Origin: Kiritimatiellales bacterium
GTDB lineage: Bacteria > Verrucomicrobiota > Kiritimatiellia > Kiritimatiellales > Pontiellaceae
DNA length: 5,023 nt
Reading direction: 5' to 3'
NCBI GenBank assembly: GCA_021734595.1
Contig: JAIPIO010000283.1
Span: forward strand, 1 to 5,023
The notes beneath the pieces were generated by a model. It was not told the DNA's origin, did not search any database, and saw nothing but the letters and a program-made list of their open reading frames with translations. Below, in pieces: positions 1 through 5,023 of this stretch (within the stretch, counting starts at the first letter, position 1; each line of letters begins with the position of its first letter). Both the position numbers and the translations under genes were made by a program.

Positions 1-1
1 G

Positions 2-910
2 CTGAACAAAAACAAGCCGTTCTGCTACATGGTCAGTATTCCCGATCCGCACGGACCGGATTCCGTGCGCGAGCCCTATGCGAGCATGTACAAGGATCAA
101 GAATACACCCAGCCAAGATCGGCGACGAAACCCAACGAGGGACTGCCGAGCTGGGGCAAGAAGCAGAGCGACAATTACAGCCAGTCCAAATACTACGGCA
201 TGGTCAAGTGCATCGACGACAACGTCGGCAAGATTGTCGCCTGTCTTGAGAAAAACGGGCTGATGGAGAAAACCATCGTGATCTTCACCAACGACCACGG
301 CGACCTGCGCGGCGAGCACGGCCGGCAGAATAAGGGCGTGCCGTACGAAGGTTCCGCCAAGATTGCCTTCTGCATGCGCTGGCCGGAAAAAATCAAGGCC
401 GGCACCATCATCAACGAATCGCTCGGCTGCACCGACTTCCTGCCGACCATCCTGAAGCTGATGGAGGTTCCAACGGCTGGAAAAGAGGAGGGACGCGACG
501 CGTCCGTCCTGTTCACCACCGGCAAGGCGCCGACCGGCTGGAAGGATGTTACGTTCTTCCGCGGCACCGGCGAACCGCAGGCAGGGTGGATCGCAGCGGC
601 AAGCGACCGCTACAAGCTGATTCTTTCACCCAAGGACGATCCGTGGTTGTTCGACCTCAAGACCGATCCCGATGAAATGGTCAACCAGTTCTTGAACCCG
701 GAATACCGCGAGATCGTCCGCGACATGGGCAAGGAACTGCTCGCCTACGGCGATAAGCACAACGACGGGCGCGTCAAGCTCGAGAAGATTACCGCCGAGC
801 TGAAGTGGTGTATCTCCGGCACCGGCAAGTTTGTCTCCATCTCGCCGCCGCCCGCAGCTCCCAAGGCCGGGAAGAAGAAAAAAGGCGGCGGGAGAAAGAA
901 GAAGAAATGA
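2..910 (+). CDS. S1-family sulfatase, C-terminal part (5' end outside window)
   Basis: This is the C-terminal 302 residues of a type I (formylglycine-dependent) sulfatase, which hydrolyses sulfate esters. The frame is open from position 2, so the ATG at 29 is internal: KPFCYM just before it runs directly into the family motif DPHGP (fragment residues 15-19). Also visible are YYGMVKCIDDNVGKI, then T-N-D-H-G-D (residues 96-101, metal-binding Asp plus His), then HGRQNKG with the conserved lysine at 111, and LFDLKTDPDE, the usual C-terminal strand motif. The Cys/Ser-x-Pro-x-Arg activation site lies upstream and cannot be checked. The motifs resemble iduronate-2-sulfatase or choline-sulfatase-like members, but the substrate is unassigned. 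The end is odd: a Pro/Ala linker followed by a 15-residue tail with nine Lys and one Arg. Family identity is secure; specificity is not. Confidence 0.93.
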   Translation: MNKNKPFCYMVSIPDPHGPDSVREPYASMYKDQEYTQPRSATKPNEGLPSWGKKQSDNYSQSKYYGMVKCIDDNVGKIVACLEKNGLMEKTIVIFTNDHGDLRGEHGRQNKGVPYEGSAKIAFCMRWPEKIKAGTIINESLGCTDFLPTILKLMEVPTAGKEEGRDASVLFTTGKAPTGWKDVTFFRGTGEPQAGWIAAASDRYKLILSPKDDPWLFDLKTDPDEMVNQFLNPEYREIVRDMGKELLAYGDKHNDGRVKLEKITAELKWCISGTGKFVSISPPPAAPKAGKKKKGGGRKKKK

Positions 911-913
911 TGA

Positions 914-970
914 GTGACGAGTGAAACGTGAGGCGTGATTTTCCTGATCACGTTTCACGGCTCACGAATC
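914..970. repeat. Heptamer-phased inverted repeat
   Basis: On the left arm GTGA recurs every 7 bases (starts 914, 921, 928, 935). On the right arm TCACG recurs every 7 bases (starts 948, 955, 962). The arms are reverse complements in the same 7-base phase, so they can pair in more than one register. The phase also reaches back to ATGA at 907-910, which contains the sulfatase stop codon. It looks like a dispersed intergenic repeat or a degenerate heptamer tandem array folded into a palindrome. Copy number in the genome cannot be seen here. Confidence 0.7.
927..959 (+). terminator. Candidate hairpin terminator or mRNA 3' stabiliser after the first sulfatase
   Basis: Bases 927-939 pair with 947-959 to give a 13-bp stem (two G-U pairs, no bulge) with a 7-base loop at 940-946. 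It begins 17 bases after the stop codon. There is no T-tract after the stem, so it is not a classical intrinsic terminator. It may act as a 3' end protector, or may simply be a consequence of the heptamer repeat. An alternative register pairs 921-930 with 949-958. Confidence 0.45.
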
Positions 971-974
971 ATGT

Positions 975-991
975 TTTCCAATGCTTGGAAA
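975..991. promoter_or_regulatory. TTTCCAA-TGC-TTGGAAA dyad, putative operator
   Basis: This is a perfect inverted repeat with 7-bp arms and a 3-base spacer, centred at 983 and 64 bases before the ATG at 1047. Close variants recur twice before the next sulfatase gene, also in intergenic DNA, which favours a protein-binding site or a dispersed regulatory repeat over chance. The regulator is unknown. As RNA it could also form a triloop hairpin. Confidence 0.5.
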
Positions 992-1013
992 CAGCGGTTG
1001 AATGGGCTATCTT
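985..1013 (+). promoter_or_regulatory. Candidate sigma-70-type promoter for the hydrolase gene
   Basis: TTGGAA (985-990) and TATCTT (1008-1013) are separated by 17 bases, each matching the -35 and -10 consensus at four of six positions. Transcription would start near 1020, leaving a leader of about 27 bases. The -35 element is the right arm of the dyad at 975-991, so a protein bound there would compete with RNA polymerase. The call rests on spacing and partial consensus only. Confidence 0.35.
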
Positions 1014-1033
1014 GCCTCGCTGTCTGTAAAGAC

Positions 1034-1040
1034 AAGGGGG
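1034..1040 (+). promoter_or_regulatory. Ribosome binding site that decides the start at 1047
   Basis: AAGGGGG lies 6 bases before ATG 1047. The in-frame upstream ATG at 1002 has no purine-rich site, would fall before the predicted transcription start, and would place 15 extra residues ahead of the signal peptide. The start at 1047 is therefore preferred. Confidence 0.75.
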
Positions 1041-1046
1041 ACCATA

Positions 1047-3623
1047 ATGCGTCTATGCAAAGCCCGTCTTATTGGAGTTGTCCTGTTCGGATTCGTGACC
1101 GGCGGATTCGGCAGTGAATCGGAATATCCTCTTTTCACGATTGCTCCGAAGAATCAGACTGCGACGGCGGTGGATCTTCAGCTGATGGCCACCAACTTTC
1201 TTTTCGTGCATGGCGATTTTTCCGCCAGCCAGATACAGACGATGCACAATGCCAACTCCAACTTTGTTGTGCTGAAGTACGCCAACCATGCCCAGGCCAA
1301 GACGGTCACCGAGGTGCATAATGTGGAAGATGGTCGACGGGATGAAGTCCTCTGCTACAAGGCGGCCGTACTCGACAGTGCCATTGATGTTGTCGTCACC
1401 AACTTCGTACTGGCGGAAGATGCCGGCACCGACATCCTTCTCAAGGCGAGCACCATCGACGGGCTGTTCAGCTCCACGGTGAACTTCAGCAATGAGGTTG
1501 AGTATGTGGCGTGGATTCAGATGGACGATGAATTCATGCGCATCGAGACCTGGGATGAAACCACGGGGCAGATCGGGGTGACGCGTGGGTTCGACGGAAC
1601 AGCGGCGGCGGCGCATGCCGCCGGCGCGGAGGTCCTGGCTCCGGCCTACCACGAGGACCACTATCTGGGTGGGAGCACCCGGTCGTTTCGCTTTCACTAT
1701 GACCCGGCGGATACCATTCGCTGGGAGCTGTCGCTCCAAAGCGCACTCGACCACGTGGACGAGGGTTACGACGGGACTTGGTACGACCTGCTGGGTGACG
1801 ACCCATTCAAGGAGGCCCATTGCGACGGCAGCCGGTTAAGCGGCGTCTGGAGTTTTACGCACGACCGGAACTACACCCCGGATGAATTCCGCGAGCTTTC
1901 CGAAGCGGGGATCCATTATGTGCAGACCAACTTTTTTTCCGCCAAGGGGGAATGGCCGATCCTCTACGGCAACAACATGGGCTGGAACGACTATGACGTG
2001 GGCGACGGCGGCGAAAGCCGGTTGATCATGTCCACGTCGGTCAAGCCGCGCCCGATGGAGGGCATGTGCATAGAAAGTTTTGCGGGTTACATCGATCAAG
2101 CCGAATTCGATGCATGGGTGCCGGGCGGTCTGGCGGTCCCGCCGCACAACCATGCGGGCAACGATTGGCCGAACAGGGTGATTCAGATTATGAAGGCGTC
2201 GCGCGACGGCGTTCCCGCCGTTCCGATGATGTGCAACGCGGGCACCAAGGTGCGGATGTATGAGGAACTGACACAGGTGGAGCGCGACGATTTTGAAGAC
2301 TGGGCCTACGCCTCCTACCTGATGGGCATCGAACGCACCGGTGGGGTCTGCCCCGTGGTGTTCGGGGCGGTCGTGTTCCACGTCACCAACAGTGTGCGCT
2401 TTGCCAAGCTGGAGGATCGCTACACCTGGCCCATCGGCGATCCGGTCGAGACACGCACCATTGAAGACTTCGACGGCTACAAGCTTCCGAGCACTGATAC
2501 CTATGCGCGGAAATTCTCCAACGGACTGGTGCTGGTGAATCCCTCCGCATTCACGAATACTGATATCTGGCTTGATCGGTATTATCTCGATCCGGTATCC
2601 AGCCAGGCCGTATCGAAGGTTACCATGCCGCCGGAGTCCGGCAAAATACTGCTGCACGCGCCGCTGGGTTCCGATGCCGGCCCGGCTGGTACGGTGGACT
2701 GCCTGCTGTGGCTGGATGCGGCAAACGTGGTTACGCAAAGTGCCCAGGAAGTCACCCAGTGGCTGGATATAAATCATGGTTATATCGCCGTGCCGGTGGA
2801 GGGGCAGCCCAGCTGGGGCAGCAACTCGGTGGCCGGTTTGCCGGGTATCCATTTTAACGGTCTCAGCGCGCTCTCGGCCGGAACCATCAGCACCAACGTT
2901 GGCGGCCTGACGGTCTTTGCCGTTTCGCAGTGCCTTGCGCTCGAAAACCCGGATCAGCAACCAAAACTGATTGCCTGTGCAACTAACAACGGTGTTTCAT
3001 TTAATAAGCCGGGCTGGGCGCTGGGTGCGCCGGAGGATGCCGATACCCAAGCCGGCATCGTCTATGCGCTGCAGATCGATATGCAGAAAAAGACGGATTG
3101 CTCGCTGGAGCGGGTGACCATCGGTGCCCGGCCCAACTTGGCGCGCAACCTCAACGGCGACATTGCGGAACTCCTCGTATTCGGGCACAACCTGAGCCTG
3201 CTGGAGGAAAGCAGGGTCCGCTGGTATCTTGAGGTTAAATACGGCCTGACATTCGACGGTGACGGCGACGACATGCCGGATACGTGGGAAAATCTTCATT
3301 TCGGTGGGACCAGTAAAGCCAACGGCGGGCCAGAGCAGGACTGGGACGCAGACGGGGTAACCAACCTGAAGGAATATCTCGCCGCCACCTCGCCAACCGA
3401 TCCCAACGAATATTTCAGCATCAAAGGGAATCCGTCGGCACAGATCGAGTGGATCGGTCTGGACAGCCGTCTTTACACGCTCTACGCCACCACCAACCTG
3501 CTGGACGGTCTGTGGGACATCACGACCTACACCAACACCCCCGGCACCAATGGCACCATGCGCTTTGCCGTTCCCTCCTCCGGCGATGCACGGTTCTTCA
3601 AGGTGGAAGCCAACTTTCCCTGA
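1047..3623 (+). CDS. Secreted putative glycoside hydrolase (GHL15-like) with LamG-like and Asp-rich C-terminal domains
   Basis: This is a complete 858-residue protein, probably an exported carbohydrate-active enzyme. Residues 1-24 form a Sec signal peptide (basic start, hydrophobic LIGVVLFGFV core, small residues near FGS). Residues 25-545 look like a TIM barrel of the hypothetical glycosyl hydrolase family GHL15: NFVVLKYAN (72-80), YDGTWYDLLGDD (241-252, acidic D242 and D247), ILYGNNMGW (305-313), MEGMCIESF (337-345, acidic E338 and E343) and NGLVLVNP (492-499). Residues about 118-198 appear to be an inserted beta-rich domain ending in VTRGFDGT and a downstream His-x-x-Gly (H190). Residues 549-735 are a LamG-like sandwich (LLWLDAANV near the start, KYGLTF at the end). 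Residues 737-777 hold two Asp-rich segments (DGDGDD, DWDADGVTNLKEY) resembling calcium-binding thrombospondin-3 or EF-hand-like loops. Residues 790-858 form a terminal module with a W-x-G...Y...TNL pattern. No PEP-CTERM or LPXTG anchor is present. Family assignment is from memory of motifs; catalytic residues and substrate are inferred. Confidence 0.7.
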   Translation: MRLCKARLIGVVLFGFVTGGFGSESEYPLFTIAPKNQTATAVDLQLMATNFLFVHGDFSASQIQTMHNANSNFVVLKYANHAQAKTVTEVHNVEDGRRDEVLCYKAAVLDSAIDVVVTNFVLAEDAGTDILLKASTIDGLFSSTVNFSNEVEYVAWIQMDDEFMRIETWDETTGQIGVTRGFDGTAAAAHAAGAEVLAPAYHEDHYLGGSTRSFRFHYDPADTIRWELSLQSALDHVDEGYDGTWYDLLGDDPFKEAHCDGSRLSGVWSFTHDRNYTPDEFRELSEAGIHYVQTNFFSAKGEWPILYGNNMGWNDYDVGDGGESRLIMSTSVKPRPMEGMCIESFAGYIDQAEFDAWVPGGLAVPPHNHAGNDWPNRVIQIMKASRDGVPAVPMMCNAGTKVRMYEELTQVERDDFEDWAYASYLMGIERTGGVCPVVFGAVVFHVTNSVRFAKLEDRYTWPIGDPVETRTIEDFDGYKLPSTDTYARKFSNGLVLVNPSAFTNTDIWLDRYYLDPVSSQAVSKVTMPPESGKILLHAPLGSDAGPAGTVDCLLWLDAANVVTQSAQEVTQWLDINHGYIAVPVEGQPSWGSNSVAGLPGIHFNGLSALSAGTISTNVGGLTVFAVSQCLALENPDQQPKLIACATNNGVSFNKPGWALGAPEDADTQAGIVYALQIDMQKKTDCSLERVTIGARPNLARNLNGDIAELLVFGHNLSLLEESRVRWYLEVKYGLTFDGDGDDMPDTWENLHFGGTSKANGGPEQDWDADGVTNLKEYLAATSPTDPNEYFSIKGNPSAQIEWIGLDSRLYTLYATTNLLDGLWDITTYTNTPGTNGTMRFAVPSSGDARFFKVEANFP

Positions 3624-3632
3624 GTTCAAACC

Positions 3633-3650
3633 TTGGAAATAGTTTTCCAA
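3633..3650. repeat. TTGGAAA-tagt-TTTCCAA inverted repeat
   Basis: Perfect 7-bp arms (3633-3639 and 3644-3650) flank a 4-base spacer. The half-sites are the same as in the neighbouring dyads but in the opposite order. The right arm is shared with the next dyad (3645-3659), so the two hairpins would be mutually exclusive in RNA. It starts 9 bases after the stop codon of the hydrolase gene. Confidence 0.5.
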
Positions 3651-3659
3651 TGGGTGGAA
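3645..3659. promoter_or_regulatory. TTCCAA-TGG-GTGGAA dyad, imperfect copy
   Basis: This is a second copy of the intergenic dyad, with 6-bp arms and one mismatch (G instead of T at 3654). Its centre at 3652 is 60 bases before the ATG at 3712, close to the 64-base distance of the copy before the hydrolase gene. It lies 31 bases (about three helical turns) from the centre of the next copy, so proteins bound at both would face the same side of the DNA. Confidence 0.45.
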
Positions 3660-3666
3660 TTTTTTT
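3645..3666 (+). terminator. Possible weak intrinsic terminator overlapping a dyad copy
   Basis: TTCCA (3645-3649) pairs with TGGAA (3655-3659), followed immediately by seven T residues (3660-3666). The stem is short and AT-rich, so termination would be inefficient at best. It lies 21 bases past the hydrolase stop codon, a sensible place for a terminator. The T-tract could instead be part of the promoter of the next gene. Confidence 0.35.
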
Positions 3667-3674
3667 GCTACAGT

Positions 3675-3691
3675 ATTCCAATGTTTGGAAT
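3675..3691. promoter_or_regulatory. ATTCCAA-TGT-TTGGAAT dyad, putative operator
   Basis: This is a perfect inverted repeat with 7-bp arms and a 3-base spacer, and the third copy of the motif in the window. It sits just before the Shine-Dalgarno sequence, 29 bases from centre to start codon, where a bound protein or an RNA hairpin could affect transcription start or translation. The core TTCCAATG-Y-TTGGAA is shared with the copy at 975-991. Confidence 0.5.
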
Positions 3692-3699
3692 CCAACTTT

Positions 3700-3705
3700 A
3701 GGAGG
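3700..3705 (+). promoter_or_regulatory. Strong Shine-Dalgarno sequence for the second sulfatase
   Basis: AGGAGG lies 6 bases before ATG 3712, a near-ideal site. It fixes the start of a gene that runs off the window without a stop codon. Confidence 0.85.
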
Positions 3706-3711
3706 TAGGCT

Positions 3712-5023
3712 ATGACGGGAAGACGTAATTTTTTAAGGGCGGCGGGTTTGGCGTGTGCGGCGGCATCGGTTTACGGGAAAGCGGCATCGGCAAAGCGACC
3801 GAACATCCTGTTTGCCTTGGCGGATGACTGGGGAGCGCCGCACGCTTCGATTATGGGCGACACAGTGGTGAAGACGCCGACGTTCGACAGCATTGCCCGC
3901 AACGGGATCCTTTTTCACAACGCATTCGTGATTGCGCCATCCTGCACCCCCTGCCGCAACTCGATCATGACGGGGCAGTATCCCTGGCGGCTGGGGCGCG
4001 GGGTCAATCTGTGGAGCGAGTTTCCCGATGGCTTCCAAACCTTCCCGAATATTCTGGAGGACAATGGATATTTCGTCGGTTCCTACCGCAAGGCATTCGG
4101 GCCGGGCAAAAACCGCGAGCGTCCGGTGGACGGCACGAAATATGAAAGTGTGGAGGAGTTTTTCGCGGAACGGCCAAAGGATAAGCCGTTCTGCTTCTGG
4201 TTCGGCACCTCCGATCCGCACCGTTCCTACAAGTGGCAGTCGGGCATTGAAAGCGGCATGAAACTGGAAGATGTGCAGGTGCCGCCCTACTTCCCCGATT
4301 CCGAAGAGGTGCGCACGGATATCTGCGACTACTACTGGGAGGTGCAGCGCTTCGACCGCGAAACCGGCGAGGTTCTGAAGAAGATTGAAGAGATGGGCGA
4401 GCTGGATAATACGCTGGTGGTGATGTCCGGCGACCATGGCTGGCCGTTTCCCCGGTGCAAAGCGAACCTGTACGACTCCGGCACGCACGTCTGCCTGGCC
4501 ATGCAATGGGCCAGCCGCATCAAGCAGGGCCGGACGGTCGACGACTTCATCAGTTTCCACGACTTTGCGCCTACCTTCCTGGAGGCGGCGGGGCTAAAGC
4601 CCTTGCCGGAAATGACCGGGCGCAGCCTGATGACCATCTTCGATTCGCCGAAGTCGGGCCGGATTGAAGCGTTCCGCGACCATGTCATCTGCAGCAAGGA
4701 GCGCCACACGCCGTGCCAGGGCGATCTTTTGATGGGCACGCCGATGCGGTCGATCCGGACGAAGGATTTCCTCTACATCCACAACTTCAAGCCGGATCGC
4801 TGGCCGGCCGGTGCGCCGGAGTCGAAGAAGGGAAGCTATGGCGACATCGACGGCGGCCCCACCAAGGACTATATCCTGGAGCACAAGGATGAGCCGGGAA
4901 TGGAAAAATACTTCAAGATGGCCTGCGCCAAGCGGCCGGAGGGCGAGCTGTTCGATGTGCGCAAGGATCCGTACCAGCTCAACAACCTCGCGGACAATCC
5001 CGAATACGCCCATGTAATGAAGC
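3712..5023 (+). CDS. Tat-exported S1-family sulfatase, sulfamidase-like (3' end outside window)
   Basis: The frame is open from ATG 3712 to the window end, 437 residues, lacking only the C-terminus. Residues 1-27 are a twin-arginine signal (GRRNFLRAAG, hydrophobic Ala-rich core, cleavage likely after ASA at 27). The mature part starts RPNILFALADDW, with D38 and D39 as metal ligands. C78-T-P-C-R82 is the Cys-x-Pro-x-Arg core whose cysteine becomes formylglycine, followed by SIMTGQYPWRLG. Further motifs are K127 in RKAFGPG (TGKGWGPG in relatives), SDPHR (167-171), VPPYFPD (190-196), SGDHG (240-244; D241 and H242) and KANLYDSGTHV (250-260). LFDVRKDPYQLNNLADNP near the end is the usual C-terminal motif. 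The KANLYD-SGT pattern resembles heparan N-sulfatase (sulfamidase)-like members, but substrate is not proven. All expected catalytic residues are present, so it should be active if a maturase exists. It is a different subtype from the sulfatase at the window start. Confidence 0.94.
   Translation, partial: MTGRRNFLRAAGLACAAASVYGKAASAKRPNILFALADDWGAPHASIMGDTVVKTPTFDSIARNGILFHNAFVIAPSCTPCRNSIMTGQYPWRLGRGVNLWSEFPDGFQTFPNILEDNGYFVGSYRKAFGPGKNRERPVDGTKYESVEEFFAERPKDKPFCFWFGTSDPHRSYKWQSGIESGMKLEDVQVPPYFPDSEEVRTDICDYYWEVQRFDRETGEVLKKIEEMGELDNTLVVMSGDHGWPFPRCKANLYDSGTHVCLAMQWASRIKQGRTVDDFISFHDFAPTFLEAAGLKPLPEMTGRSLMTIFDSPKSGRIEAFRDHVICSKERHTPCQGDLLMGTPMRSIRTKDFLYIHNFKPDRWPAGAPESKKGSYGDIDGGPTKDYILEHKDEPGMEKYFKMACAKRPEGELFDVRKDPYQLNNLADNPEYAHVMK

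Noticed and set aside
29..31. ATG at 29 as the start of the first sulfatase
   Set aside because: The frame is open to position 2, and the residues before it (KPFCYM) belong to a conserved sulfatase strand, so the gene begins upstream of the window.
1002..1046. Upstream in-frame ATG as the start of the hydrolase
   Set aside because: It has no Shine-Dalgarno sequence, overlaps the candidate -10 element, and adds 15 residues ahead of a good signal peptide. ATG 1047 has AAGGGGG at proper spacing.
911..1046. Insertion sequence or CRISPR remnant suggested by the repeats between the first two genes
   Set aside because: The repeat units are 7 bases long without spacers of CRISPR size, and no transposase fragment or target-site duplication is visible.
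1053..1820. Antisense open frame of 255 codons opposite the start of the hydrolase gene
   Set aside because: It overlaps the signal peptide and barrel coding region, has no family motif, and would end at the ribosome binding region of the real gene.
1836..2960. Long antisense open frame of 374 codons opposite the hydrolase gene
   Set aside because: It lies wholly within a well-supported gene, shows no recognisable domain or good ribosome binding site, and its His/Arg/Gly-rich translation is typical of the complement of a GC-rich coding strand.
3560..3623. PEP-CTERM or other sorting signal at the hydrolase C-terminus
   Set aside because: The last residues (RFFKVEANFP) show no Pro-Glu-Pro motif, no transmembrane helix and no basic tail. 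The end matches a terminal beta module.
3449..3715. Small + strand open frame of 88 codons across the hydrolase gene end and the intergenic gap
   Set aside because: Most of it overlaps the conserved C-terminal module in another frame, it lacks a ribosome binding site, and its end runs through the dyads and Shine-Dalgarno sequence of the next gene.
3733..4560. Antisense open frame of 275 codons opposite the second sulfatase
   Set aside because: The + strand frame carries all sulfatase motifs from 3712 to the window end. The antisense frame has none and is a shadow.

Overview
The window reads as a polysaccharide-degradation region of a PVC-superphylum bacterium, most likely a Kiritimatiellota relative (Pontiella-like), with Lentisphaerota or Verrucomicrobiota as alternatives. 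This is inferred from protein architecture: S1 sulfatases close together, and a secreted enzyme ending in a LamG-like domain, an Asp-rich calcium-binding segment and a short C-terminal module of a kind common in that group. No rRNA or marker gene is present, so the taxonomy is provisional.

All three genes lie on the + strand. (1) Positions 2-910 hold the C-terminal part of an S1-type sulfatase, with its N-terminus and formylglycine site upstream of the window and a lysine-rich tail. (2) Positions 911-1046 hold a heptamer-phased inverted repeat that can form a hairpin, then a TTTCCAA-N3-TTGGAAA dyad whose right arm could be the -35 box of a promoter. (3) Positions 1047-3623 hold a complete 858-residue secreted protein: a putative glycoside hydrolase (GHL15-like TIM barrel with an inserted beta-rich domain), a LamG-like domain, an Asp-rich segment and a C-terminal module. 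(4) Positions 3624-3711 hold two more copies of the dyad, a T-tract and a strong Shine-Dalgarno sequence. (5) From 3712 to the window end runs a second S1 sulfatase of a different subtype, with a Tat signal and an intact C-T-P-C-R formylglycine motif. It has no stop codon inside the window.

The genes plausibly work together: exported sulfatases remove sulfate esters (or N-sulfates) from a polysaccharide while the hydrolase-like protein acts on the glycan chain. The substrate cannot be read from the sequence. Each intergenic gap carries a copy of the same dyad, which suggests separately promoted genes under one shared regulator rather than a tight operon. No tRNA, rRNA, CRISPR array, insertion sequence or transposase was seen.
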